From Micromonospora sonchi (GTDB lineage Bacteria; Actinomycetota; Actinomycetes; Mycobacteriales; Micromonosporaceae), in the NCBI RefSeq assembly GCF_014646235.1, contig NZ_BMNB01000025.1:30191-94190 (forward strand): a DNA stretch of 64,000 bases, written 5' to 3'. Below are positions 1-8,792 of this stretch, one piece after another. Within the stretch, counting starts at the first letter, position 1. Each line of letters starts with the position of its first letter. The notes beneath the pieces are model-generated. The model did no database searches, was not told the DNA's origin, and saw only the letters and a program-made list of their open reading frames with translations. The translations under genes and the position numbers were made by a program.

Positions 1-77
1 GGCGTACGCGATCTATGCTTCCGCCGTGGGCCGTCGCCCTACCTGGCGCCGGCGCGACGGCGGGGGAGGCCGGGCCG

Positions 78-2561
78 ATGGGAATATCGACACTGGTCGT
101 ATCGCTGACCCGGCCGGGCGCGTACAGAGCAATCGGGGCGGCGGTGGCGGCTGCGCCGCACGACGCGGTGATCGTGGTGGAGCCGGGTCATTACGACGGC
201 CAGGTCGCGGTGTGGGCGAAGGCAGTCACCATCCGGGCGGCCCTACCGACTGGGCCACCAGTGGTGGTGGAAAGCCGCGACGCCGCACCTGTGGTCTACT
301 GCGAGGACGCGCAGGTCACGCTGCAGGGCCTCTTGTTACGCACGTGGAGTTCCGAGGCACCCGCCACCGTTTCGACGGTCCGTGGGACCTTGACCTTGGA
401 GTCGTGCACCATCACCGGGCAGGCGGACTGCGCCGTGATCAGCGAACGGGGCACGGCGTACCTGCAAGGCTGTCACATCAGCGGAATGCGTCGCGGGGTG
501 GCTTTCATCGATGCTGGCGGTGGTGTCGAGCACTGCCGGTTGTGGGACCTCGACGAGTACGCCGTGCTGTCTAAACGGGATAGCCATCCAACCGTGCGAC
601 ACTGCCATGTCCAGGACGTCGGCCAGGGCTTCGAGGCGTTCGAGGGCGGCCGCGGCGCGGTGGAGGACTGCCAGTTCACCGGCGTACGGCAGGCAGCCGT
701 GATGGCAAGCTCTCGTTCTCATCCCACGGTAAGACGTTGCCGTGTCTCTGGCGGCCGGGGCAGTGGGCTGACGTTCAGTGGGTCGGCCAGCGGGCAGGTC
801 GAGGACTGCGAGCTGACGGATCTGGAGGGTTGCGGCGTTGAGGTTTCTGGCGGCGCGGAGCCGGACATCCGCCGCTGCCTCATCGACCGGGTGGGCCGCA
901 ACGGGATCCACATCAACGGCTCGCGCGGTACCTTCTCCGACTGCACCGTTACCGCCAGTCGGCTGCCTGCGGTCGCCGTGATCGACGGGGCGGCACCGCG
1001 AGTTGATGGCGCCGTGCTGCGAGGTGCGCAGGAGGACGCACTGCTGATCCGGGCCGCCGCCGGCCAGTATGCCAACCTCGAGATCTCGAACCCGGGCCGG
1101 TACGCCGTTGTGGTGCAGGGCGGTGGTCCGGTCTTTACGGACCTGACGGTCACGGGCGGCGAGGGCGGAATTGTACTCGACGGTGCCCTTGATGCGGACG
1201 TCCGGATCGTGGGTGCCACCGTACGGGGCGCATCGAAGGCCGGAATTGCCGCTGGGGGCCCCGGCCGGCTCGCCGGCACAGCGGTGCAACTGGCGGACGC
1301 GCTCGTGGGCCTGGTCGGGACCGAGACGACCTCGATCAGCCTTACCGACTCGACGATCTCCGGCACGGCAGCCGGGGTCATCGGGACGGGCCAGGCCAGT
1401 CTGCGCCTCGAACGCAGCACGGTCAGCGGCAGGGACGGGTCGGGGGTGGTGCTGCGGGAGCAGTCCCGGCTGGAGATGCGGACGGGCACCGTACGCGACT
1501 GCGGCAGCGACGGCGTGCAGGTGGAGACCGACGGCCCGGTACTGATTAATCAGTGCGAGTTCATCAACGTCACCGGCGAGCCAGTACGGGACGCGGACCG
1601 ACCACTCGTGTCGGTCCGCGCCCCGCAATCGCCCGACGATTCCGACAAGCCGACCTCGATCGGCTCCGCAGCCAGCGGCGACGCCACCGGCCGCGACGGC
1701 GATCCAGATCGCCGCGACGCGGATCGCCCAGGAGGCGGTGCTGACGCCGGCGTCGACGCCATGCTGGCGGAACTGGATGCCATGATCGGCTTGGCGGCGG
1801 TCAAGCGTGAGGTGCGAACCCTGGTTCACCTGATCCGGGTGAGTGAGCAGCGGCGGAAGGCCAACCTGCCGGTGCTGCCGTTCAGCCGGCATCTCGTCTT
1901 CACCGGGCCGCCGGGCACCGGCAAGACGACCGTCGCACGCATCTATGGGCGGCTGCTCGCCCACCTCGGCATGCTGCCAAAAGGGCAGGTCGTCGAGGTA
2001 GCGCGGGTCGATCTGGTGGGTGAATACCTGGGCAGCACCGCGCTGAAAACCGCTGCGGTCTTCGAGCGGGCGCTCGGCGGCGTGCTCTTCGTGGACGAGG
2101 CCTACACGCTCGCCCGCCAGTTCGGCACCACCTCAGACTACGGCTTGGAAGCAATCGACACCCTGGTCAAGCTGATCGAGGACCGCCGCGACCAGGTAGT
2201 GGTGATTGTCGCCGGTTACCCCGCCGAGATGGAGCAGTTCCTGGCCACCAACCCCGGCCTCGCATCAAGGTTCACCAAGACCATCGAGTTCGTCGACTAC
2301 ACCCCCGATGAACTGCTCGCCATCGTCTCCGGGCTAGCCGGCCAGCACGGGTACGACCTGACGGAATCGACCGCCGTCGCCCTGCTGGACCGGCTCTGCG
2401 AGGCCGTCCGCGACCCCGACTTCGGCAACGGGCGCGGAGCACGGAAGCTGTTCGGTGCCATGATCGAACGGCAAGCTGGGCGGCTTGCCGATATACCGGC
2501 ACCGACAACGGAGCAACTCCGGCTGCTGCTGCCGGTGGACATCCCGCCGACGGGCAACTGA
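78..2561 (+). CDS. right-handed beta-helix repeat protein fused to CbbX/SpoVK-type AAA+ ATPase
   Basis: About 827 aa. Roughly residues 1-520 form many short repeats of the pectate-lyase/PbH1 beta-helix kind (alternating short hydrophobic strands, G/D turns, recurring 'xxDCxFxx' and 'VxxCxVS' rungs). After a D/G/R-rich linker, residues ~560-820 are an AAA+ domain: Walker A GPPGTGKTT (~residue 610), Walker B 'GVLFVDEAYTL', and an arginine-finger-like 'NPGLASRF'. The C-terminal half resembles CbbX, SpoVK and EccA of type VII secretion. The start at 78 is chosen because GGGGAGG lies 8 bases upstream; an in-frame ATG at 15 has no ribosome binding site. By family, the ATPase should remodel a protein partner, and the beta-helix may be the recognition scaffold (inference). 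No signal peptide is seen, so it is probably cytoplasmic. Confidence 0.85.
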   Translation: MGISTLVVSLTRPGAYRAIGAAVAAAPHDAVIVVEPGHYDGQVAVWAKAVTIRAALPTGPPVVVESRDAAPVVYCEDAQVTLQGLLLRTWSSEAPATVSTVRGTLTLESCTITGQADCAVISERGTAYLQGCHISGMRRGVAFIDAGGGVEHCRLWDLDEYAVLSKRDSHPTVRHCHVQDVGQGFEAFEGGRGAVEDCQFTGVRQAAVMASSRSHPTVRRCRVSGGRGSGLTFSGSASGQVEDCELTDLEGCGVEVSGGAEPDIRRCLIDRVGRNGIHINGSRGTFSDCTVTASRLPAVAVIDGAAPRVDGAVLRGAQEDALLIRAAAGQYANLEISNPGRYAVVVQGGGPVFTDLTVTGGEGGIVLDGALDADVRIVGATVRGASKAGIAAGGPGRLAGTAVQLADALVGLVGTETTSISLTDSTISGTAAGVIGTGQASLRLERSTVSGRDGSGVVLREQSRLEMRTGTVRDCGSDGVQVETDGPVLINQCEFINVTGEPVRDADRPLVSVRAPQSPDDSDKPTSIGSAASGDATGRDGDPDRRDADRPGGGADAGVDAMLAELDAMIGLAAVKREVRTLVHLIRVSEQRRKANLPVLPFSRHLVFTGPPGTGKTTVARIYGRLLAHLGMLPKGQVVEVARVDLVGEYLGSTALKTAAVFERALGGVLFVDEAYTLARQFGTTSDYGLEAIDTLVKLIEDRRDQVVVIVAGYPAEMEQFLATNPGLASRFTKTIEFVDYTPDELLAIVSGLAGQHGYDLTESTAVALLDRLCEAVRDPDFGNGRGARKLFGAMIERQAGRLADIPAPTTEQLRLLLPVDIPPTGN

Positions 2562-2720
2562 ACCCACTGCCTCCGGCAAGACGTCTCGAATGTCTCACAA
2601 CCCCTCACACGCGGGTGGCTCTCCCCGCGCTTCGGGCAGGCTGGGCACTCCGTCCGGCAGGGTCCGTCCACGTCTGTGACCTCGAACGGCCGGCTGCCGA
2701 CACCCTGGCAAACTTCCGCT

Positions 2721-2939
2721 ATGCCGTCTGAACCGGAATCCTGGACGATCAGGCACTTCTCACAAGCGAACCCGGTCGGCCCCGGCCAGGACAGCGTCTC
2801 CGCGCTGCTCCGCCGCATCGCGGACAGCATCGATGAGCGGCCTGGTATCGAGGTCCAGGACGTCGTCCTGCACAGCGAGGTGACTGCCGACGGCGACTGG
2901 TGGTCGGCCACCGTCTACTTTCACGACCGGTCGGTTTAA
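2721..2939 (+). CDS. small conserved actinobacterial hypothetical protein
   Basis: 72 aa, acidic, no membrane segment. The C-terminal half ('EVQDVVLHSEVTADGDW', then an aromatic 'TVYF' strand) has the look of a compact alpha/beta protein often annotated as hypothetical in actinomycetes. The ATG at 2721 is preferred over an in-frame GTG at 2676 because the protein-like sequence begins there, but no strong ribosome binding site decides it. Function unknown. It follows the AAA+ gene by 160 bases on the same strand and could be read through from it. Confidence 0.55.
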   Translation: MPSEPESWTIRHFSQANPVGPGQDSVSALLRRIADSIDERPGIEVQDVVLHSEVTADGDWWSATVYFHDRSV

Positions 2940-2962
2940 CGAAATCCGGTCAGGCTAGTGCC

Positions 2963-3120
2963 TCATTCGCCGCAGTTGTCGTACCTGTCCCGGCTGCCGA
3001 AAACCGCATCCCCCTTGTAGTACCGCACGTAACCTCTACGCAGCGGCCGGCCGCTCTGTACTTCACTGCGGCGTAGTACTTGTAGTCGCCATAGTCGGTA
3101 ATGGAGCCCTCCACGGCGTA
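2963..3120 (-). pseudogene. fragment of a small secreted-type protein, frameshifted
   Basis: Minus-strand translation gives a coding-looking segment with 'ITDYGDYKYYAAVKY' and 'AAGRCVE', then after a one-base deletion 'YVRYYKGDAVFGSRDRYDNC' followed by GE and a TGA stop at 2965-2963. The two cysteines and dense aromatics suggest the C-terminal half of an exported protein. In-frame stops lie just upstream (beyond about 3125), so the N-terminus is missing. The family is not recognised; treated as a relic. Confidence 0.35.
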
Positions 3121-3121
3121 G

Positions 3122-3200
3122 ATGGGTCGTCATCGCTACCGCGCCCTGGTCGCGCTGACTGTCGGTACTGGCCTGCGGTGGGGCGAGTGCACTCGTCCTC
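3122..3200 (+). pseudogene. tyrosine-recombinase (phage integrase) fragment
   Basis: The 20-odd residues starting at 3122 read 'HRYRALVALTVGTGLRWGE', matching the catalytic box I region of tyrosine recombinases, where the Arg in 'TGLRWGE' is the first catalytic residue. The match stops after about 25 codons and no box II (HxxR..Y) follows. This is a scrap of an integrase, in keeping with the many attachment-site-like repeats further right. An orthologous full-length integrase is not present in the window. Confidence 0.45.
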
Positions 3201-3279
3201 GCGGTGAGGGCTCACTCGGCGTTACTTACTTCTCCGCCTTGGCGGGTTATTGGAGCGCGCCATGGCGCGGCAAGCCAGC

Positions 3280-4212
3280 TCAGGATGTGTGGCGCAGGAG
3301 TGCTTCCACCGCCACCGGCCAGGCCCTCCGCGGCAGGCCCTGACCGATGCCGCGCAACGTGAGCAGTGCGGCGCCGGGGATCTCCTCGGCCAGCGCCACG
3401 CCGTTCCCGTACGGGAAGAACGGGTCCTCGTCGCCATGCACCACCAGCGTCGGCACGGCAATCTCGCCCAACCGCTCACGCCACCGGGGCCGGCAGTCGA
3501 CAGCGGCGAACATGCTACCCAGGTGACTGGCACGCTGCGCCTTCGCCGTCCGTCCCGCCCGGTCGAAGACGAGCCCGGCACCGACGCGTGCGTCCGCCTC
3601 GTCGAATCCTCGCGTGCCTGACATCAGCCTTGCGGCTCCGGCCATGTAATCGATGACGCTGTCGCGATCGGTCCAGTCCGGCTCCGGACGGCCGAACATC
3701 TCCGCCATCATCTCCGGCGTGTGGTCGGGCAAATCGAGATCCACCGGACCAGGAGCGACGGGCCGGGTGGAAATCAGCGTCAGCGACGCAACCTGGTCAG
3801 GGTGGTCCAGCGCAAGCAGTTGCGCGACGAGGCCGCCGACGCCGAGCCCGACCACGTGCGTACCCCTCAGCTCCAGTGCCACCAGCAGCTCCGCCGCATC
3901 GGTCACCAGATCACGCAGGTCGTAGGCGGGCGCGTCAGGATCGACGAACGTCGACTGGCCCGCATCTCGCAGGTCATAACGCACCACATAGCGCCAACCA
4001 GCTGATCTCTCCCGATAGCAGGTTCGTCGCCGGTGGGCGGCCGACGCCCATCGCTCCCGGTTTTTCCTCGTCTCGCTGTGGACACGGAATAGACCAGCCG
4101 GGTCGCGAGATTTCATCGGCCCCGCCTGCGCAAGAAGCCGTTGCTTCGCCGCCTCCCGCTCGGCCGCCTGGAACTGCTCGCCCCGGCTCCCGGACGAAGA
4201 GTTCTCGCTCAT
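3280..4212 (-). pseudogene. alpha/beta hydrolase remnant with lost catalytic residues and foreign N-terminus
   Basis: An open frame of 310 codons with a strong ribosome binding site (GGAGGTGGGG) before the ATG at 4212. Residues ~75-310 align by eye with alpha/beta hydrolases of the 'VRYDxRDxGxST' class, but the front part with the HG oxyanion motif is absent. The nucleophile elbow reads 'GLGVGG' where family members have G-x-S-x-G-G, so the serine is a glycine. The position of the catalytic histidine near the C-terminus reads 'GIGQGLP' instead of GxGH. The acidic residue in 'HGDEDPFFP' remains. The first ~70 residues ('MSENSSSGSRGEQFQAAERE') look unrelated to hydrolases. It is probably a chimeric, catalytically dead gene; a non-catalytic role cannot be excluded. 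Confidence 0.6.
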
Positions 4213-4569
4213 GCCCCACCTCCGCTGGTAGGGGCGCGACGATGTGCCCTGGAAGGACCAACAGTGCCCGCCGCATCCCGCTGGCAGGGCGAGTGCACCA
4301 GGCGGGCGTCGTCCGACGTGCTGGGGATGCCCTCGGCGATCAGGTATTGCTTGGTGATCGCCTTGCGCGTGGTGCGATGCCACTGTTCCACAGGCGCCGC
4401 TGTCGCGGTCGCCGAAGACCCACCGGTCCTGGCTGGCGGGGTTGAACCGGCCGTAGTACCTGGAGCCCCTGCCGGCAGCTTCCTGAACCCGTCAGGTGCC
4501 GTTGCTGTCAGCGGTTGCTATCAGGTGTTGCGGACACCCGGCCGGTAGCTAGGGAAGCGGCTGTCGGCC

Positions 4570-5112
4570 TCAGTCGCCCCGAACGTGAACCGTGCGATCG
4601 AGTGGCTCGCCGCCGGTCCGAAATCCCGACCGGCCCAACGCCGTGTCCGTGTCTGCAAACCGCCACCGCCGCGCCTGAACGATGCCAGCATGCACCCACT
4701 CCTCCCGTACGATCGGCCGGCGCAGCTGGGCTGCGAACCACACCGCTGTCGCCTCTGCGCACTCCTCGACAGATCCGGCAGCATCAAACGCAAAAGCCGT
4801 TCGCTCCTCCGGGAGGTGCAGAAGTTGGTTGTGGATTTCGTCGCCGCGTACTCGTCCCCCACCCAGATACGCCCCGAGGGTCAACAGAACCTCACTTTCG
4901 GCATCATCGACAACGTCCATCCAGGCCAGCAGCTCGTGGCCGTCTGCACCCCACGCGGCTACCTCTGCAACGTCGTCCGGGTCAGGCAGAAGGAGATACG
5001 TATTGACAGGGTCTGCCGGCCATGTCCTTGCCCGGCGACGCAATATCGCGACGAACTCGGCGAGAGGTGGAGCGAGCGGCCCGTCAAACTCGAACCAGTC
5101 AGCTACGTCCAC
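4570..5112 (-). CDS. conserved actinobacterial hypothetical protein
   Basis: About 180 aa, acidic, no signal or membrane segment. The sequence begins 'VDVADWFEFDGPLAPPLAEF' and contains 'VNTYLLLPDPDDVAEVAAWG' and 'HNQLLHLPEERTAFAFDAAG', with a conserved-looking charged C-terminal block ('EEWVHAGIVQARRWRFADT'). The start is set at the GTG at 5112 because the upstream in-frame sequence is low-complexity and proline/arginine-rich; the ribosome binding site is weak. It is unlike known enzymes and may belong to immunity-type or SUKH-like hypothetical families (guess only). Confidence 0.6.
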   Translation of the reverse strand: MDVADWFEFDGPLAPPLAEFVAILRRRARTWPADPVNTYLLLPDPDDVAEVAAWGADGHELLAWMDVVDDAESEVLLTLGAYLGGGRVRGDEIHNQLLHLPEERTAFAFDAAGSVEECAEATAVWFAAQLRRPIVREEWVHAGIVQARRWRFADTDTALGRSGFRTGGEPLDRTVHVRGD

Positions 5113-5684
5113 GCGCGCACTGTAGCCGAGCAAGCAGCGCGGCAAGACAGGCGAAACCCGTGAGCGTAGGCCGACACCGGGCCAGGGCTGAACCGGGAAA
5201 GCATGGTCGACTTCGGCGCTCGACAGTGGCAGGCTCGCGCTGACCGCGTCGAACGGTTCGGTGACACCACCGCCACCGAGGGGCAGTCCACAGCGTTTCG
5301 GTCGTCGCCGCATCCGCACGCAGGCATTGTGATCGTCCAGCCCAGTACAGCAGAAAGGCCGAGAGCGACACGGCGGGGGCGTGCCGTAGGTCGTACGGTC
5401 GGCGACTCAGCGGGGAGCGCTGCTGTGCCGGTGTGAGCACCTTGCCCGCGCGTCTTCTTGGCGGCTCAGTGCATGATCTTGCGTTGGATGGATCGAGGCA
5501 GGCCGGCTGCCTGCTGCGCGACCTACGGCCCTTGCCTGGCGACCTGGCCGGGCAAGGGCCTGAAATCAATTCGAGCCCGCTCGCCTCGCCCGGTACGATC
5601 GCGAGCTTGTTCTCACTGCAGGGAGCCCATGAGATCCGCGTGCGGCGACCCCGGCAGTTCCCATGCTGAGAGTAGGTTTCGTCA
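5113..5684. other. 570-base gap, no gene recognised
   Basis: No frame on either strand shows a recognisable domain or sustained coding character. It contains one strong inverted repeat (listed separately) and presumably the promoter of the VOC gene at 5685. Confidence 0.5.
5527..5560. repeat. perfect 10-bp inverted repeat (hairpin)
   Basis: GGCCCTTGCC (5527-5536) pairs perfectly with GGCAAGGGCC (5551-5560) around a 14-base loop. No T-run follows on either strand, so it is a weak candidate for an intrinsic terminator; it may be a structured 5' leader upstream of the VOC gene. Confidence 0.5.
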
Positions 5685-6065
5685 ATGGCATGCCGTATCA
5701 GTGAACTCGTGCTCAAGTGCCGCGACCCCGAGTTGCTGGCGCGGTTCTGGTGCGAGGTCCTGGACTTCGTAGAGCTCGATCGCGAAGAGGAGGGCTGCAT
5801 CGAGATAGGCCCGCGCGAAGGGTTCGGTGGCCCCCAGCCGACGATCTTCCTCATCCGCACCGACGAGCCGAAAAATGGGCATGCCCGGCTGCACATCGAC
5901 GTCAACCCCACCGACCGCGATCAGGACGCCGAGCTCGAGCGCCTCTTGGCCGCCGGGGCCAAACTCGTCGACATCGGTCAGCCTGCGGATGCGTCCTGGC
6001 ACGTCCTCGCCGATCCAGAAGGCAACGAGTTCTGCCTGCTCAAGCGCCGCCTCGACCCACTCTGA
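5685..6065 (+). CDS. VOC superfamily (glyoxalase/bleomycin resistance-like) protein
   Basis: 126 aa, single VOC domain of the Glyoxalase_6 kind: N-terminal 'ISELVLKCRDPELLARFWCE' followed by the beta-alpha-beta-beta-beta repeat, and C-terminal 'WHVLADPEGNEFCLL', the standard closing motif that supplies a metal-site or structural glutamate. The ribosome binding site GAGAGTAGG lies about 9 bases before the ATG. Substrate is unknown; such stand-alone actinobacterial VOC proteins are usually uncharacterised. A second member lies at 32779-33213. Confidence 0.85.
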   Translation: MACRISELVLKCRDPELLARFWCEVLDFVELDREEEGCIEIGPREGFGGPQPTIFLIRTDEPKNGHARLHIDVNPTDRDQDAELERLLAAGAKLVDIGQPADASWHVLADPEGNEFCLLKRRLDPL

Positions 6066-6289
6066 CGGCCCTCGCCAAAACGATCGAGGCAGCCGCCGCC
6101 CCGCACCCGCCGACGGCTGTGACGCACGGACGGACGCTGACGGTCCCGGCGGCGGGCTGCTCGGCTCGCCCCGGGTCTTTGGCGGTGGGGAAGCACCTGT
6201 CGGGGCGGTGTGCTCCGTGCTCAGATCAGCGGAGAGAGCGCGACAAACGGTCCCTCTCGTGGCGGAGAAGAACGGTGAGGCGAACCGGG

Positions 6290-6607
6290 TCAGGCGCCAG
6301 CTTCTTGTTGGCGCTGGTAATTCTCGTTTTGCCGGAGGGCTTCTTCGAGCTGGTCCTCGAGGATGATGATCCGGCAGGCGGCTTCCAGAGGGGTGCCTTG
6401 GTCGACCATCTCCCGAGCCCGGGCGGCGAGGCGCAACTGGTAGCGGGAGTAGCGGCGGTGCCCGCCAGCTGACCGGAACGGGGTGATCAGCTTCGCCTCG
6501 TCGAGCCGGCGCAGGAAATCCTGCGAGGCGCCGGCGATCTCCGCAGCGCGGCCCATCGTGTAGGCGGGGTAGTCGTCGTCGCCGAACATGTCATCGGGTT
6601 GGGCCAT
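6290..6607 (-). CDS. MerR-family transcriptional regulator
   Basis: 105 aa. 'YTMGRAAEIAGASQDFLRRL' is the MerR helix-turn-helix, followed by 'ITPFRSAGGHRRYSRYQL' (wing, with the diagnostic GGHRRYS) and a short C-terminal helix 'ACRIIILEDQLEEAL'. No effector domain follows, as in small actinobacterial MerR-like proteins such as those often found with cold-shock genes. The ATG at 6607 is chosen over the ATG at 6613 because GGAGAGAG sits 6 bases before it. Target genes are unknown; a cold-shock gene lies 3 kb to the right. Confidence 0.85.
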   Translation of the reverse strand: MAQPDDMFGDDDYPAYTMGRAAEIAGASQDFLRRLDEAKLITPFRSAGGHRRYSRYQLRLAARAREMVDQGTPLEAACRIIILEDQLEEALRQNENYQRQQEAGA

Positions 6608-7342
6608 ATACATCTCTCTCCATGACGAGGGCCCCGGCGCGAGAACGCCGGGGCCCAGGGTTTCGGGTCGAAAACACCATCTACCGACAGGTTCGTCGGG
6701 TTGTCGTATCCGCACCTGCCGCCGTCGGCGGTGTGGGGTGCGAGGATCGCATAAGCGTGACCGGAGACCACCTCTCGTTCGATGGAAACTGCGGTGTCCG
6801 CCCCAGAGTTGAAACTGCGTCCTGGCGGCGGGCGATCCAACGGTGTTCAGCCCTCCCTTTCCTCCGCTTCCGATACCTGTGGTGCTGTCGTGCTGCCCGC
6901 CGGTGTCGAAGCCCCACGCAACTCCATGGCCCCGCACACGTACGGCGAACTGTCCTGCCAGGCCGGGCGCTCAATCAGCATCGCCCCGCCTGCTTTGCCC
7001 TGACCTGGGACTACATCAGGGCTTACCTTCCACGTGCCTTGCTGCGTGCGGTGATGCGTACTTCCGCCGCTGTGCCGAGCGAGCCACGAAATGGGTCCGG
7101 GCCCTGCTTGACGCTCGGTCTGACTCGTCTGCGTTTTCCTCGGATCTCTTCTACCAACACCAGGAACACTAGCCAGTCGCGGCAAGAATGTCTAGCACGT
7201 TGGCCATAGATTTTCTCGGCGACGGTCCGAGCTTCCAGGATGGCGACGGTGGTTACCCACGGTGGTGACGCTCCGCATCACCGCAGACGTCGATGCCGGG
7301 ATGTCACGCTCATCGCTGCGGCACGCCTCGCCCACATCACAA
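6608..7342. other. 730-base gap, no gene recognised
   Basis: Frames on both strands are arginine/proline-rich without recognisable motifs. It should hold the promoter of the MerR gene. The last part (7305-7342) includes 'ctcgcccacatcac', a piece of the dispersed repeat out of its usual order. Confidence 0.45.
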
Positions 7343-7521
7343 CGAAGAGGTCACCGAGCAGGAAGCCCTGCTCAGAAGGTTGCCGGTGGGGTTCGCGTCT
7401 CAGCCCCCGGGATCCATGCCGACGCCACCACGACGGCACCCAGAGTCATCCGTCGATGCACCATGGCCCTCGTGAATGGCGTCAGCGGTTCCCCGGACGA
7501 CAGCCGGCACCATCCAGACGG
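7343..7521. repeat. dispersed repeat, P-arm copy A (partial)
   Basis: From 'cgaagaggtcaccgagcagg' to 'ggcaccatccagacggg' this stretch matches copies at 18598, 24939 and 33974, clearly alike by eye with few length changes. Frame conservation between copies is poor, so it is probably non-coding. The upstream 'ctcgcccacatcac' belongs near the other end of the fuller copies, suggesting rearrangement. Confidence 0.7.
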
Positions 7522-7610
7522 GAACGCCCGGCCGACGGCGTGAGCGAGCGGTGATTTGCCATAGTCAACGCGTGCCGTCACTTGCCACACCTGCACTGCC
7601 GCGCGGTTCG

Positions 7611-8134
7611 ATGGCGGCGCTGGCGCAGCCTGAGATCCACGCGAACGACCTACTGCTTCGCCCCTGGCAGCCGTCGGATCGCCACGCTGTCGTGGCTGCC
7701 TACGCCGACCCGACCATCCAGCGCTGGCACTGCCGCTCGATGACCGCCGACGAGGCTGGCGACTGGATAGCTGCCTGGCCAGGCCGGTGGCGCAGTGAGA
7801 CCGGTGCCGGGTGGGCCGTGCTCGTCGCGGGGTGCATCGTAGGGCAGATCAGCCTGCGCCGGGTCGACCTTGCCGAGGGCTTGGCCGAGGTGTCCTACTG
7901 GGCGCTGCCTGACGCGCGAGGTCGTCGCATCGCCCCACGCGCGTTGTGCACGGTCACTGCACCACCCTCCGGCTACACCGCGTCGAGCTGTCCCACTCGA
8001 CGGAGAACGTGGCGTCCTGCCGTGTCGCGCAGTACGCCGGCTTCGCAACGGAGGGCACGAAACGCCGCGAGGGACGCCATGCCGACGGCTGGCACGACAT
8101 GCACCTCCACTCCCGCCTCGACAGCGACCTGTGA
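7611..8134 (+). pseudogene. GNAT acetyltransferase with internal frame-disrupting deletion
   Basis: The first part (from ATG 7611) reads 'LLLRPWQPSDRHAVVAAYAD' to 'VSYWALPDARGRRIAPRAL', a clear GNAT N-terminal half with the acetyl-CoA loop region (RGRRIAPRAL). The remainder of the domain, 'TTLRLHRVELSHSTENVASC' and 'AQYAGFATEGTKRREGRHAD', continues in another frame from about 7950. Around 7945-7960 a few residues of the expected linking helix are missing and the frame shifts. It resembles ribosomal-protein-alanine acetyltransferase RimJ-like proteins. Probably inactive unless the base calls are wrong. Confidence 0.65.
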
Positions 8135-8293
8135 GCGGAACGCTCGCTCATCGGCTACATCCGGACGCCGATGGCGAGCCGAGGTCACCTTCGGTGACGA
8201 ACACCTCGCGGAAATGAGCGTGCGTCTTCAGCTTTCGCTAAGGAGCGTGGTGTCGGCAACCGATGGCGACCGTGGCTGCCCGCAAACGAACGC

Positions 8294-8792
8294 TCACGAG
8301 CCGCGGGTCTGCTCAGGGTGCCGCAGCCGGGCGGGATTGATGTTCGCCGTGCTGGCGGCGCGTTGGCCGGACAGCGTGACGGTCTGCTGCCGAGCAGCGG
8401 CGGCCATCGCCTCGGCGACTTGAATGGCGTTCTTGACGTGGCCGCGCCGGAGCAGGGCGGTGATCCGGTCGACGCCGGCGTGCCGGATCGCGGCCGGGGT
8501 CTGCCAGCACGCGAGGACCATCATCGGCCCCTTCCGGTTCAGGTCCACGGCCCGTTCCAGGGTTGGGCTGATCCCGGTGAGCAGCTCCTGCAACCGGAAG
8601 AGGGTGGCGACGCGCTGCCCGACCAGGTCGGCTCGGTAGCTCTTCAGGACGGTGAGTTCGGCGAGGAGCCGGTCGCAGGGTTCCAGGACGGGGATGTCGG
8701 GGCGCATGCAAATGGTCTGGGCGGCCGATGACCGCGTCGAACGCCGACTGCTCATCGAGCGGATCAGGCAGTTCCACCCCGGTCACCGACAA
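8294..8792 (-). pseudogene. IS110-family transposase internal fragment
   Basis: Residues such as 'MRPDIPVLEPCDRLLAELTV', 'YRADLVGQRVATLFRLQELL', 'AVDLNRKGPMMVLACWQTPA' and 'AIRHAGVDRITALL' match the middle of IS110-family transposases (between the DEDD half and the C-terminal Ser domain). The upstream part 'ELPDPLDEQSAFDAVIG' sits in another frame, so there is a frameshift near 8715. Both ends are missing. It is not a copy of the intact IS110 at 25668, whose middle region differs. Confidence 0.6.

Noticed and set aside
336..1964. Long open frame antisense to the beta-helix/AAA+ gene
   Set aside because: The plus-strand frame has clear AAA+ motifs; the antisense frame is a by-product of GC-rich codon bias.
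5682..6002. Antisense frame over the VOC gene
   Set aside because: The plus-strand VOC motif and ribosome binding site settle the strand.
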